The notes under the pieces: generated by a model
Database searches by the model: none
What the model saw: the letters and a program-made list of their open reading frames with translations, nothing else
What the model was told of the DNA's origin: nothing
DNA from: Crossiella sp. CA-258035
GTDB lineage: Bacteria; Actinomycetota; Actinomycetes; Mycobacteriales; Pseudonocardiaceae
Reading direction: 5' to 3'
Assembly (NCBI RefSeq): GCF_030064675.1
Contig: NZ_CP116413.1
Span: 6,356,001-6,420,000, forward strand
DNA: 64,000 nucleotides
Part shown: positions 22,576-34,680 of the stretch, piece after piece
How positions within the stretch are numbered: position 1 is the stretch's first letter
How the letters are laid out: every line of letters starts with the position of its first letter
Program-made: the position numbers and the translations under genes

Positions 22576-23184
22576 TCAGGCCGTCCCGCGCGCCAGTGCA
22601 CGCTGGACCCGCGCCGCGGCCTGTGGCAGACGCAACTGGAGCACTGAGCCTTCGACGAAGGTGATCTCCACGACCCTCGGCATCGGCACTCCCCTGCCGA
22701 CGAACGGCGCGCGCACCCCGGCGATCCGCCCCGAGGGCAGTTCCAGGCCGGTGGTGAACACCGTCGCCGGGTTCTTGGGCTGGAACAGCTTGGTCGGGTA
22801 GACGACCGCGACCCGCTGGTCGGTGAGGACCAGGCGGGCTTCGCCGCGGCTGTGCGCGAGGTGGTCGGCCAGCCGGATGGCGTCGGCGGCCGGGTCACCA
22901 GCGGCGGCCCAGTAACCAATGGTGGGGTCCTCGGCCCAGTCCTCGGCTGGCGCGGGGCTGGTGGCGGTGATCCGGGCGGGCAGTGGCCAGCGGCGGCGGC
23001 CGAGGTCCAGTTCGGGCATCGCGGAGACCGGTTCGTGCGGCAGGCGGATCTGCCCGGCGAGCCAGGCGCAGACGTAGCCGCGCACCGGCGGGCAGCCCAG
23101 CAGCAGCCGCTCCCCCCGCCGGATCCAGAACTGGGTGAGCTCCGCCTCGACGATCTTGTCCTCGGGGTCCAGCGGCTTGGTCAT
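22576..23184 (-). CDS. uncharacterised PH-like protein
   Basis: 202-aa soluble protein of unknown function. No signal or membrane segment. The middle and C-terminal part (EARLVLTDQRVAVVYPTKLF, then RIAGVRAPFVG and VVEITFVEGSVLQLRLPQ) has the strand pattern of bacterial PH-like domains. ATG 23184 overlaps the stop of the gene upstream (ATGA); the two encode related architectures and probably form a complex. Confidence 0.65.
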   Translation of the reverse strand: MTKPLDPEDKIVEAELTQFWIRRGERLLLGCPPVRGYVCAWLAGQIRLPHEPVSAMPELDLGRRRWPLPARITATSPAPAEDWAEDPTIGYWAAAGDPAADAIRLADHLAHSRGEARLVLTDQRVAVVYPTKLFQPKNPATVFTTGLELPSGRIAGVRAPFVGRGVPMPRVVEITFVEGSVLQLRLPQAAARVQRALARGTA

Positions 23185-23933
23185 CGCGCCCCGTTCGTCA
23201 GCTCGGCCACGCGGGCGGCGAGCTCGGCGTCGGCCAGCCGGAAGTCCACGCCGGAACCGTCCACAAGGGACACCCGCAGGCAGGGTTCGCGCTTGCGGTC
23301 CACCGCGTGCACCGCGGCGATGTGCCGGCGGGGGACCTCGGCGAGCGGGACCAGGTCGGGCACGGGCACCGGTTCGCCTTCCACGTGCGAGCCGTAGCTG
23401 CGGCGGGTGTCGGCGACGATCTTGGCGATGTCCCGGCCGGCGTCGAGCAGTCCCTTGCCGAAGCCGGTGGCCTTGCCCAGCAGCGAGCGTGCCTGCGGCG
23501 CGGGCTCGGGTTCCGGCGGCGGCTCGGGTGCGGGGCGGGGGCCGAGCACGGCGAGCCGGGTGCTGGTCAGCATCCACAGCCTGCCCACCCTCTTCCCCGG
23601 CGCCACGCCCAGCCGCGCGACGGTGGCTTCGGCCAGGCAGCCGGGCCGGGGCCCGAAGATCAGGTGGTCGGCCTCCGGTGGCTTGTCGCTGCTGCTGTCG
23701 TTGCCGCCGCCGAGCAGCACCTCGCCGATCCCGGTGAGCACGAACCCGCCCACACCCCTGCCGACCGCGCCGACGCCTCGGACCAGGGCGTTCTTGCGTG
23801 GCTGGCCGAGCGGGTCGAGGCCGTCGACGTCGTAGTAGAAGACCTGGCCGCGGGTAGCCCAGAGCAGCCGCTCACCGGGCTGGCAGTGCTGCCGGGCGAG
23901 CAGTCCTGGACCGAGTGGCCGGGAGAAGTCCAT
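23181..23933 (-). CDS. uncharacterised PH-like protein with glycine-rich segment
   Basis: 250-aa unknown. N-terminal strands (GERLLWATRGQVFYYDVDG) are followed by a Gly-rich amphipathic segment (VRGVGAVGRGVGGFVLTGIG, residues about 51-70), a central PH-like stretch (RLWMLTSTRLAVLGPRP), a proline/glutamate linker (about 135-147) and a second beta region ending VSLVDGSGVDFRLADAE. The Gly-rich segment might associate with membrane. Cotranscribed with the following PH-like gene. Function not recognised. Confidence 0.65.
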   Translation of the reverse strand: MDFSRPLGPGLLARQHCQPGERLLWATRGQVFYYDVDGLDPLGQPRKNALVRGVGAVGRGVGGFVLTGIGEVLLGGGNDSSSDKPPEADHLIFGPRPGCLAEATVARLGVAPGKRVGRLWMLTSTRLAVLGPRPAPEPPPEPEPAPQARSLLGKATGFGKGLLDAGRDIAKIVADTRRSYGSHVEGEPVPVPDLVPLAEVPRRHIAAVHAVDRKREPCLRVSLVDGSGVDFRLADAELAARVAELTNGAR

Positions 23934-23961
23934 CGCCGCCTGTCCCCCTGGGGTCGGACGC

Positions 23962-23998
23962 GCCGCAGGGGCGCCCCGGTCCGGGACGCCCCTGTGGC
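23962..23998 (-). terminator. hairpin after nusB
   Basis: 12-bp stem (GCCGCAGGGGCG / CGCCCCTGTGGC, one G-U pair) with a 13-base loop containing a further CCGG/CCGG pairing. Lies 17 bases after the nusB stop, without a U-run. Confidence 0.7.
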
Positions 23999-24015
23999 GG
24001 GTTGGCTCTGTCGCC

Positions 24016-24441
24016 TCAGCCGTTGTTGGCGGCGCGCAGGTGGTCGGCGATGCCGGCGATCCGGCCGAGCACGCCGTTGACGAACCGCGGGGAGTCGTCG
24101 GTGGAGAGCGCCTTGGCCAGTTCGATCGCCTCGTCGATGGCGACCGCGTCGGGCACGTCGGTGGCCCACAGCAGCTCGAACAGGCCCAGTCGCAGCACCG
24201 CCCGGTCGACCGCGGGCATCCGGGACAGGCTCCAGCCCTCGGAGTGCTCGATGATCAGCTCGTCGATGCGGTCACGGTGGCTGGTGACGCCTTCCACCAG
24301 GGTGACGGTGTAGTCGTTGACCGGCGGCACGTCCGGCGAGCCGACCCGGCCGGAGAGCAGCGTGACCGGGTCGAGGCCGCGCTGGTCGGCCTCGAACAGG
24401 ACGTCCACCGCGCGCTTGCGGGCTTTGCTCCGGGCGCCCAT
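24016..24441 (-). CDS. nusB: transcription antitermination factor NusB
   Basis: 141-aa all-helical protein that binds boxA RNA with NusE in rRNA antitermination. Starts [19 protein letters not shown] as in the family and ends DSPRFVNGVLGRIA, the conserved C-terminal motif. ATG 24441 shares a base with the efp stop (TGATG). Last gene of pepQ-efp-nusB. Confidence 0.96.
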   Translation of the reverse strand: MGARSKARKRAVDVLFEADQRGLDPVTLLSGRVGSPDVPPVNDYTVTLVEGVTSHRDRIDELIIEHSEGWSLSRMPAVDRAVLRLGLFELLWATDVPDAVAIDEAIELAKALSTDDSPRFVNGVLGRIAGIADHLRAANNG

Positions 24442-25004
24442 CAGGAGTTGACGCGTCCGAGGTAGCGCCCGTCCCTGGTGTCCACCTTGACCTTCTCGCC
24501 GGTGGAGACGAACAGCGGGACCTGGATCTCCGCGCCGGTCTCCAGGGTGGCCGGCTTGGTGCCGCCGGTGGAGCGGTCGCCCTGCAGACCGGGGTCGGTG
24601 TGCTGGATGATCAGCTCGACCGAGGCGGAGAGCTCCACGTACAGCGGGGCGCCCTCGTGCGAGGCGACCATCGCGTTGGAGTTCTCCAGCAGGTACTTCG
24701 CGGCGTCGCCGACGACGGCTTCGCTGACCGGGATCTGGTCGTAGGTGTCCAGGTCCATGAACACGAACTCGCTGCCCTCGCGGTAGAGGTAGGTCATCTC
24801 GCGACGGTCGACGGTGGCGGTGTCGACCTTCACGCCCGCGTTGAAGGTCTTGTCCACCACCTTGCCGGAGAGCACGTGCTTGAGCTTGGTCCGCACGAAC
24901 GCGGGGCCCTTGCCCGGCTTGACGTGCTGGAACTCGACGACCGTCCAGAGCTGGTTTTCGATCTTCAGAACCAGCCCGTTTTTGAGGTCGTTGGTCGTGG
25001 CCAC
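24441..25004 (-). CDS. efp: elongation factor P
   Basis: 187-aa three-domain tRNA mimic that relieves ribosome stalling at proline runs. The tip loop reads [12 protein letters not shown], with the Lys near residue 32 at the site modified in some bacteria. No lysyl-modifying enzymes (epmA-like) are in the window. C-terminal OB domain ends ERVKVDT-type [14 protein letters not shown] 25004 start. Confidence 0.97.
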   Translation of the reverse strand: MATTNDLKNGLVLKIENQLWTVVEFQHVKPGKGPAFVRTKLKHVLSGKVVDKTFNAGVKVDTATVDRREMTYLYREGSEFVFMDLDTYDQIPVSEAVVGDAAKYLLENSNAMVASHEGAPLYVELSASVELIIQHTDPGLQGDRSTGGTKPATLETGAEIQVPLFVSTGEKVKVDTRDGRYLGRVNS

Positions 25005-25045
25005 GGTAAGGGGATCTCCTGTTGTCGTGAACGAGGTTCGTGCGG

Positions 25046-26140
25046 CTAGACGACCACAAGATCCTTAGTGGTCAGGGTGAGCAGCTCGGGCGCGCCCTCG
25101 CGCACCACGAGCGTGTCCTCGATGCGGACGCCGCCCCGACCGGACAGGTACACGCCAGGTTCGACGGTGACCGCCATGCCGGCGGTCAGTGTACCTACGC
25201 CCAGCTTGGACAGGCTCGGAGCCTCGTGGATCTCGAGTCCGACGCCGTGGCCGAGGCCGTGCAGGAACCTCTCGCCGTGCCCGGCGGCCTCGATGACCTC
25301 GCGCGCGGCGGCGTCCACCGCGGTGACCTCCACGCCGGGGGCCAGCGCGGCCCGCCCGGCCGCCTGCGCGGCCGCGACCAGCTCGTAGAGCTCCCGCTGC
25401 CAGTCGGCGGCGCGGCCCAGGACGAGGGTGCGGGTCATGTCGGAGTGGTAGCCGCCGACCCGCGCGCCGAAGTCGAGTTTGACCAGGTCACCGGCTGCCA
25501 GCACGGTGTCGGTCGGCCGGTGGTGCGGGACCGCGGAGTTGGCCCCGGCGGCCACGATGGTCTCGAAGGAGGGTCCGGCCGCGCCGTGTTCGACCATCCG
25601 GTCCTCCAGCTCCCGCCCGACCTCCTTCTCGGTGCGGCCGGGCCGGAGCCCGCCGTGGGAGATCAGGTCGGCCAGGGCCCGGTCGGCGGCCGCGCAGGCC
25701 ATCCGCAGCGCGTCGACCTCGTCCTCGTCCTTGACCAGCCGCAGCTTCTCCACCAGCTTGGGCGCCCTGGTCAGCTCGACCTTCTCGGCCGCCGCGGCGA
25801 GGGTGTCGTAGCCGTCCACGGTGACGTGGTGGCTCTCGAACCCGACCCGCCCGGCCCCGAAGGCGGACAGCAGCGCCACGTCGCAGGGCCGGTCGATGCG
25901 CCGCTCCAGGTCGGGGACCTGGGCCGCGGACTGGGTGAGGTAGCGCCCGTCGGTGCAGAACAGGCTGCCGCGCTCCTCGGCGGGATCGTCGGCCGCGGCG
26001 ACGAGCAGGGCGGCGTTGGAGCCGGTGAAGCCGGTGAGGTAGCGGACGTTGAGCAGGTTGGTGACCAGCATGGCGTCCAGCTGCCGGGCGCGCAGTTCAG
26101 CGCGCAGCGCGGCACGGCGACGGGCGTGCGACTCGGGCAT
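25046..26140 (-). CDS. pepQ: Xaa-Pro dipeptidase/aminopeptidase, M24B family
   Basis: 364-aa metallopeptidase. The pita-bread domain has all five metal ligands: [18 protein letters not shown] (two Asp), [13 protein letters not shown] (His), TVEPGVYL (Glu) and GGVRIEDT (Glu). The N-terminal creatinase-like domain is about 130 aa. Lies 41 bases upstream of efp in the conserved pepQ-efp-nusB cluster; clearing Xaa-Pro peptides beside a proline-stall factor is a known association. Confidence 0.93.
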   Translation of the reverse strand: MPESHARRRAALRAELRARQLDAMLVTNLLNVRYLTGFTGSNAALLVAAADDPAEERGSLFCTDGRYLTQSAAQVPDLERRIDRPCDVALLSAFGAGRVGFESHHVTVDGYDTLAAAAEKVELTRAPKLVEKLRLVKDEDEVDALRMACAAADRALADLISHGGLRPGRTEKEVGRELEDRMVEHGAAGPSFETIVAAGANSAVPHHRPTDTVLAAGDLVKLDFGARVGGYHSDMTRTLVLGRAADWQRELYELVAAAQAAGRAALAPGVEVTAVDAAAREVIEAAGHGERFLHGLGHGVGLEIHEAPSLSKLGVGTLTAGMAVTVEPGVYLSGRGGVRIEDTLVVREGAPELLTLTTKDLVVV

Positions 26141-26180
26141 GGGTGGAGCCTACGGTGCCCGCGCGTTACTGTGCGCCCTC

Positions 26181-26576
26181 ATGCGGACCTGGGTGTGGCG
26201 GGCACTGGTGCTGGCGCTGCTGCACGCCGCCGCGCAGACCGCGGTCGCCGCCATCCGCATCCACAACCCCCCGGCCACCACCCTCGCCCAGATCCTCACC
26301 CTGGGTTTCCTGGTGGCCCTGACCCTGGCCTGGGGCACCGTCGACGGCCGCCGGAGACCGGCCTGCGCGATGACCTGGTTCTACACCGGCCTGCTCGCCG
26401 GCCCCATCGCCGGTTTGCTGGGTGTCCTGGCCCAGTCCACCCTGCTGGACGCCACCGGCCTGGAGTCCCTGGGCACCGCGATGACCGGCGGCGCGGCCTT
26501 CACCGCCCTGCTCATCGCGGCCCCAGCTCTCCTGGGCACCGTCCTGGGCCGCCGCCCCAGCCACCCGGCGACCTAG
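26181..26576 (+). CDS. B-4DMT family four-helix membrane protein
   Basis: 131-aa integral membrane protein with about four hydrophobic helices (VWRALVLALLHAAAQ; TLAQILTLGFLVALTLA; MTWFYTGLLAGPIAGLLGVL; FTALLIAAPALLGTVL). A protein of this type (Rv2536) lies divergent to pepQ in mycobacteria. The family name implies a drug/metabolite-transporter relative, but function is unproven. ATG 26181; only 40 bases separate it from divergent pepQ. Confidence 0.75.
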   Translation: MRTWVWRALVLALLHAAAQTAVAAIRIHNPPATTLAQILTLGFLVALTLAWGTVDGRRRPACAMTWFYTGLLAGPIAGLLGVLAQSTLLDATGLESLGTAMTGGAAFTALLIAAPALLGTVLGRRPSHPAT

Positions 26577-26649
26577 CCCGCCTGCCCAGCCCAGCCACGG
26601 CCCCGCCGCGCCCGGCCCGGTCCGCGGGCCAGCCCCGGTCGCCGCCAAG

Positions 26650-27189
26650 TCAGCGCCTGGGCAGCGCGCCCACCCTCGGCGTGACCTGCCCCAGCCGCAC
26701 CATCACCCGGTGCTCGGCCCCGTAGTGCCGCCCGGTGGCGACCTCGAGGAAGCCCAGCCGCCCGGCCAGCCGCAGGCTCGGCTCGTTCTCCGGCCGCACC
26801 AGCGCCCACACCGCGGGCAGCCCCAGCTCACCGAACCCGAGCTCCAGCAGCGCCCGCGCCGCCTCCCCGGCCAGTCCACGTCCCCAGTGGCCGGGCCCGA
26901 TGGACCAGCCGGTCTCCACCAGCGGCGCGGGCAGCTCGTGCGAGGGCCGCAGGTGCCCGTAGCCGATGACCGCCTCGTCCAGCCAGAACGTCCAGTACCC
27001 CATGCCCTCGGGGTAGCCGGCGGTGGTCCGCTCCAGTGCCCACTCCCGCACGGCCCCCGGCTGGGACAGGTCCCGCCCGAGCCAGCGCGAGGCGCCGGGG
27101 TCGGCGAAGACCTCGGCGAGCCGGGGCGCGTCGGCCACCTCCAGCGGCCGCAGCACCAGCCGCCGGGTCCGCAACACCGCCGCGGTCAC
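26650..27189 (-). CDS. GNAT family N-acetyltransferase (RimJ/RimL-like)
   Basis: 179-aa acetyltransferase of the Acetyltransf_3 type: opens LRTRRLVLRPLEVADAPRL, has the acetyl-CoA loop segment GHWGRGLAGEAARALLEL and the C-terminal VRPENEPSLRLAGRLGFLEV. Substrate unknown; relatives modify protein N-termini or small amines. Lies 36 bases downstream of a second GNAT gene with the same layout, probably an old duplication inserted between aroQ and pepQ. Confidence 0.88.
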   Translation of the reverse strand: MTAAVLRTRRLVLRPLEVADAPRLAEVFADPGASRWLGRDLSQPGAVREWALERTTAGYPEGMGYWTFWLDEAVIGYGHLRPSHELPAPLVETGWSIGPGHWGRGLAGEAARALLELGFGELGLPAVWALVRPENEPSLRLAGRLGFLEVATGRHYGAEHRVMVRLGQVTPRVGALPRR

Positions 27190-27225
27190 CGGTCACCTCC
27201 AGTCACAGGCCGCCCTCGCTCCCGG

Positions 27226-27785
27226 TCAGCGGTCGCTCCCAGCTGGCCAGCCGGCGTCTCCCACTGGCCAGCGGGCGCCCGGTCGCAGGGCCACGTGCGC
27301 CTCCACCTGGTGGCCGAGCTTGTCCCGCCAGCCGACGAAGACGAACCCGGCCCGCTCGGCGAGCCGTTTGCTGGGCAGGTTGTCAGGGTGGATCAGCGCC
27401 CACACCGCGGGCACGCCCACGGTCTCGTGCGCGTGCCGGACCAGCTCCCGCACCGCCTCGGTGGCCAGTCCCTTGCCGCGGTAGCCGCCGCCCAGCGCCC
27501 AGCCGATGGAGACGAACGGCGGCGGGAACTGCCGGAACCCGGCCAGCCGCCCGAACCCGGCGACCACCCCGTCCACCTCGAACACGCAGTGCCCGAGCCC
27601 CTCGGCGCGTTCCTCGGCCAGGTTGGTGGTCAGCAGCGCCCGCAGCGCGCCCGGATCGGCCAGCTCGACCGAGGTGTAGGGCGAGCCGTCCCGTCCTTCG
27701 TCGGCGAAGGCGGTGATCAGGGGTTCCTCGTGCTCGGCGCGCAACGGCCGGAGCACGAGGCGGTCGGTGCGCAGGACCGGCAAGC

Positions 27786-27789
<4 letters not shown>
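27226..27789 (-). CDS. GNAT family N-acetyltransferase (RimJ/RimL-like)
   Basis: 187-aa paralogue of the following gene: [19 protein letters not shown] at the start, [18 protein letters not shown] for acetyl-CoA, and [23 protein letters not shown] 27789 overlaps the aroQ stop by 4 bases (ATGA), so it is translated with the shikimate genes although no pathway role is known. C-terminal 20 residues ([16 protein letters not shown]) are variable. Confidence 0.88.
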
Positions 27790-31139
<3,350 letters not shown>

Positions 31140-31164
31140 GGGTCGATCCTGCCATGTCAGCTGG

Positions 31165-31836
31165 TTAGCCGAGGACTCCGCCCTGCCCCGCCAGCACCGT
31201 GACCAGCCAGGTCGCGGCCAGCAGTCCGGGCCCGTGCGGCACCCCGGCCGGCGCGGGCGGCGCCCGCACGCGTAGCCGCCGAACAAGATCAGCGACCGCG
31301 GTCACCATCCCGGCCACCGCCGCGACCACGATCAGCGCAGGCCACGACACCGCGGCCGCCACCGCACCGAGGCTGGCGGACAGCTTCACATCCCCGGCCC
31401 CGAGCGAGCCGGGTTTGAGCAGATGCACGACCAGGTGTGTGAGGAAGAACAAGGCGCCGCCCAGCGCGGCTCGTACCGCCATCCCACCATCCGGGCCCAA
31501 CACCGCGGCCAGCGTGACCAGCACCGCGAACACCGGCACCGCGGTGAGGGTGAGGACATCCGGCAGCCGCCGATGTCGCAGATCCACAGCCGCCAGCGGC
31601 ACCGCGACCCAGGCGAGCACGACCGGAACCGGCAACCAGGCCCAGGAGAGCAGACCGGCCCCGGCGAGACCGGCGGGGACCGCGGTCAGCGCGGCGGTGG
31701 CGGGCACGAGCCAGGGCGGTGGGATGGCGGTGCCACGTGGGGTTCTGCGGAGCAGGGCATGGGTGGATGTTCCGGCGAGGAGACCGAGGAGCGCGCCGAG
31801 AATGATTGCGATGAATGCGGGGAGGAGGTGGGGCAT
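31165..31836 (-). CDS. A24 family prepilin peptidase
   Basis: 223-aa polytopic membrane aspartyl protease (about 6-7 hydrophobic segments). The two catalytic aspartates appear in [14 protein letters not shown] and [13 protein letters not shown] (GxGD motif). The short form lacks the N-terminal methylase domain of PilD. Orthologue position (Rv2551c) near aro genes is conserved, but no pilin genes are in the window, so its substrate is elsewhere. Confidence 0.88.
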   Translation of the reverse strand: MPHLLPAFIAIILGALLGLLAGTSTHALLRRTPRGTAIPPPWLVPATAALTAVPAGLAGAGLLSWAWLPVPVVLAWVAVPLAAVDLRHRRLPDVLTLTAVPVFAVLVTLAAVLGPDGGMAVRAALGGALFFLTHLVVHLLKPGSLGAGDVKLSASLGAVAAAVSWPALIVVAAVAGMVTAVADLVRRLRVRAPPAPAGVPHGPGLLAATWLVTVLAGQGGVLG

Positions 31837-31976
31837 GGCATTGATGCTGCCATGTTCAGCGGGTGGCTCCGACCAAAAGCCGTCACTCGAAGGTGGGTAT
31901 TTGCGGAATCAGGCGCCGAGGTTCGCCATTAGCGAACATTCACGAGGCTGTGGATAACTGGCGGCCTGTGGATGAG
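31837..31976. promoter_or_regulatory. upstream region of the prepilin peptidase gene with two DnaA-box-like sites
   Basis: Contains TGTGGATAA (31949-31957, exact complement of the classical DnaA box TTATCCACA) and TGTGGATGA (31968-31976) in the same orientation, 19 bases apart. A perfect 6-bp inverted repeat GTTCGC/GCGAAC with 5-base spacer (31921-31937) precedes them. Confidence 0.4.
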
Positions 31977-32931
31977 CGATTTGCGGAGACTCCCGGGCTG
32001 GTCGATATTGTGGAAATGGGGGGTCCCCCTCGCGCGCGGGCGGGCATTGTAGGGAATTGGCGGAGATCGCGAGGCGGGGTGTCGGAGGCGACTAGGCGGG
32101 ACTTAGCCAGGCGGGGCGCGGCGGGGCAGAGCGCGGCCGGAGGGGCGCGGCGGGGCGGGGCAAGACGTGGCCGGACGGGGGCGAGGGGGCGAGGGGGCAG
32201 GCTGCGACGCGGCAGGCAAGTAAGCACCAGGGAGAAGGGGCGGGACGGGAGGCGGTGAGAGGTGAGATGACGGGACGGGAAACTGCTGGGCAGGAGACGG
32301 CAGGCCAGGGAGCGGCGACAGCAGCCGGGGCACACGAAGCGGCCGGACGGAAGGGAGGCGAGCGGGAAATGACTGGGCTGCGGCGGCTTGGACCTCGCGG
32401 CAGGTGGGGCGAGTCGCGGCAGGCCGGGGCGAGACGGAGCGCGATGGGATGAAGCGGGCCGAAGCAAGGTGGAGGGAAGTGTGTCGGAACAAGGAAACCG
32501 AGTCGGGCGAAGCGAACTAGATGGCAGACGAAGCCGGTCAGTGCGAAGCGGCCGGGCGAGGCAGAGCGAGTAGAAACGCGGCGGGAACTGGACCGGACGC
32601 AGGATCGGGGAGGCAAGCAGGCGGGGAGTGGGTGACCAATGGCAGAAGTGGAAGTTAGGTGGTGCGGTATCCAGGAGGTGGTAGCCGAACGGGTCGGCGA
32701 CTGAGACCACAGGGATAGAGAAAGGGCTGCGACGGCTAGATGGGACAGCGACTCCACCGCGTAAGGCGCCGTATCGCGGCGAGCGGTAAATGGCTGGCAG
32801 CGGAAAGTTGCAGACCGCTGATGCTGAAAATCAGCGGCGACACGCGGCGCGAGAAATCAGCCGACCAGGAATGAGTAGCGACCTGAAGATCAGCGGAATA
32901 CTGGGGCACTGATAACGCAAGAAAGACAAAA
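31977..32931. other. gene-free purine-rich low-complexity tract
   Basis: About 950 bases with no credible gene. In 32101-32400 my hand count gives 215 purines in 300 plus-strand bases. Short imperfect repeats include cgggacggga (32241-32250 and 32271-32280) and tandem gcgaggggg copies near 32180-32197. Long open frames on both strands follow simply from strand skew; their translations are Pro/Ser/Leu/Arg-rich (minus) or Gly/Arg/Ala-rich (plus), with no codon-position bias and no family resemblance. From 32800 onward short atcagcgg repeats occur. Confidence 0.7.
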
Positions 32932-32966
32932 GGCCGCTCTCGGGTGGAGTTTCGCCGAGAGCGGCC
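32932..32966 (-). terminator. Rho-independent terminator of the PTS EIIB-EIIA operon
   Basis: Perfect 12-bp stem GGCCGCTCTCGG / CCGAGAGCGGCC with an 11-base loop, 8 bases after the EIIA stop. On the minus strand it is followed by TTTTGTCTTTCTT, a clear U-rich tail. Confidence 0.95.
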
Positions 32967-32973
32967 GTCGCGT

Positions 32974-33426
32974 TCAGTTCCAGGTGAACAGCGGGTCGCC
33001 CGCGGTGACCGGGCCTGGTTCGCGCAGGTCGGTGAGGTTGTCCGCTGGGGCGTCCAGTGCGACCACCGGGCAGACCGGGGAGTAGCCGGTGGTCTCGATG
33101 TCCGCCGGGTTCCAGGTGATCATGGGCTGGCCGGCGCGGACCTTCTCGCCCTTGACCACGTGCTGGGTGAAGCCCTCGCCCTTGAGCTTCACCGTGTCGA
33201 TGCCCAGGTGGACCAGGACCGCGATGCCGTTGTCAGTGGCCACGACGAAGGCGTGCGGGTGCAGGGTCACCACCGTGCCGTCGATCGGGGCCACCGCCTC
33301 GCCTGCCTCGCGGGCCGGGTCGACCGCGAGGCCGGGGCCGACCATGGCCTGGGCGAAGACCGGGTCGGGGACCTCGCTCATGGGCACCACGGTGCCCGTC
33401 ACCGGGGAGAGGATCGACAGGGTCAC
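32974..33426 (-). CDS. crr: PTS glucose-family EIIA (Crr-like)
   Basis: 150-aa cytoplasmic phosphocarrier that takes phosphate from HPr and passes it to EIIB. Phosphorylated His73 is in VLVHLGIDTVKL; the supporting His58 is in TLHPHAFVV. Ends with the family's GDPLFTWN-type tail. GTG 33426 overlaps the EIIB stop (GTGA). In Streptomyces the corresponding Crr serves N-acetylglucosamine uptake with NagF and NagE2; I infer the same here. Confidence 0.93.
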   Translation of the reverse strand: MTLSILSPVTGTVVPMSEVPDPVFAQAMVGPGLAVDPAREAGEAVAPIDGTVVTLHPHAFVVATDNGIAVLVHLGIDTVKLKGEGFTQHVVKGEKVRAGQPMITWNPADIETTGYSPVCPVVALDAPADNLTDLREPGPVTAGDPLFTWN

Positions 33427-33656
33427 ATCAGGTCCTGGATGTCGTCGGCGAGGTTGTCCGCTTCCGGACCCACCACGACCTGCACCACGGTGCCCTGCTG
33501 CATCACCCCGTGCGCCCCCGCGGCCTTGAGCGCCGCCTGGTCGACCTTCCCGCCGTCGACCACCTCACACCGCAGGCGGGTGATGCACGCCTCGATGTCC
33601 TCGATGTTCTCCGCTCCGCCGAGTCCGGCGAGAATCGCCGCCGCCTTGTCCGCCAC
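33423..33656 (-). CDS. PTS glucose/N-acetylglucosamine EIIB
   Basis: 77-aa single-domain EIIB. The phosphorylated Cys24 lies in IEACITRLRCEV, the characteristic motif. GTG 33656 has GGAGG 6 bases upstream; longer in-frame openings lack ribosome sites and cross the divergent regulator. NagF-like by position. Heads the EIIB-EIIA operon, divergent from the regulator-EIIC-HPr operon. Confidence 0.92.
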   Translation of the reverse strand: MADKAAAILAGLGGAENIEDIEACITRLRCEVVDGGKVDQAALKAAGAHGVMQQGTVVQVVVGPEADNLADDIQDLM

Positions 33657-33774
33657 CGTGACCTCCTCTGACTGTCCTGCTCGATCCGCGGTGTGCGGAT
33701 GCTGCCACCAGGGCGACACGAAGCCATAACGGCCGTTGACACCCGTCGCGGTCGCGGAGCATCCTCCCGCACTA

Positions 33775-33790
33775 ACTGGTTTAGACCGGA
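33775..33790. promoter_or_regulatory. DasR-responsive-element-like operator in the PTS divergent promoter
   Basis: ACTGGTTTAGACCGGA matches 12 of 16 positions of ACTGGTCTAGACCACT (DasR consensus, from memory). It lies between EIIB and the DasR-like gene, where it could control both divergent operons. GlcN-6-P is the known DasR effector. Confidence 0.6.
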
Positions 33791-33863
33791 CCGTACCAAT
33801 CCACGGGCGGTGGGGCGAGACGGCGGTCCACGAGAAGGACCGGACAGCGACAAGGAGGTGTGC

Positions 33864-34667
33864 GTGGCCGGGGAGAGCAACATCGAGGACCCGTTCCTCG
33901 GACCGGCGGCACGCCTGGTGGAGGGGCCGACCCCCAAGCACGCGCAGCTGCGCGAGATCCTGCGCCGACTCGCCGAGGAGCACCTGCCCCCCGGCTCCCC
34001 GGTGCCCTCGGAACGGGATCTCGCCACGCACTACGGGGTCTCCCGGCTGACCGTGCGCGAAGCGGTCGGCCAACTCGTCACCGAGGGCCTGCTCAGCCGG
34101 GTCCGCGGCAAGGGCACGTTCACCGCGCGTCCTCGGGTGGAGGCACAGCTGCACCTGGCCTCCTTCACCGAGGACATGCGGCGCCGGGGCATGGAACCGG
34201 CGACGGAGGTACTCGACTACGCCGAGGTGGTTCCCCCGGAGAACACCGCGGCGGCGCTGGGCCTGCGTCCGCACGAGCCCGCCTACTGGCTGTTCCGGCT
34301 GCGTACGGCCAACGGCACGCCGATGGCGGTCGAACGCGGCTGGTACAACCCGCGCGAGGTGCCCGGACTCCTGCAGCAGAACCTGTCCCGCTCGCTGTAC
34401 GGCCTGCTGGCCGAGACCTATCGGGTGCAGTTGGACCACGGCCGCCAGACGGTCCTGGCCGACGGCGCCGATCCCGCCACGGCACGACTGCTGGGGGTCC
34501 GTCCCGGCAGTCCCGTGCTGGTCTTCCGCCGCGTCTCCACCTGCGGTGGGCGGCCGGTGGAGGACATGACCTCGTGGTACCGGGGCGATCTTTACCAGGT
34601 GACCATGCAGCTCGACCGGAACCTGCCCGGTTCCGGCTCCCACCCCGACCCGGGAGGTACCCGATGA
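33864..34667 (+). CDS. GntR/HutC family regulator, DasR-like
   Basis: 267-aa regulator. N-terminal winged helix (about residues 20-90: LREILRRLAEEHLPPGSPVP, SRLTVREAVGQLVTEGLLSR, GKGTF) and C-terminal UTRA effector domain (ASFTEDMRRRGMEPATEVLD through VEDMTSWYRGDLY). The TEDMRxxGxEP and YRGDxY segments resemble DasR, repressor of GlcNAc PTS and chitin genes. GTG 33864 has AAGGAGG 5 bases upstream. It lies 13 bases before EIIC. Confidence 0.85.
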   Translation: MAGESNIEDPFLGPAARLVEGPTPKHAQLREILRRLAEEHLPPGSPVPSERDLATHYGVSRLTVREAVGQLVTEGLLSRVRGKGTFTARPRVEAQLHLASFTEDMRRRGMEPATEVLDYAEVVPPENTAAALGLRPHEPAYWLFRLRTANGTPMAVERGWYNPREVPGLLQQNLSRSLYGLLAETYRVQLDHGRQTVLADGADPATARLLGVRPGSPVLVFRRVSTCGGRPVEDMTSWYRGDLYQVTMQLDRNLPGSGSHPDPGGTR

Positions 34668-34680
34668 GCGAGGAGCGGTC

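Noticed and set aside
31940-32757. Minus-strand open frames of 256 and 221 codons in the purine tract
   Set aside because: They overlap each other in different frames, are Pro/Ser/Leu/Arg-rich because the strand is pyrimidine-rich and so lacks stop codons, show no G/C third-position bias, and have no ribosome site.
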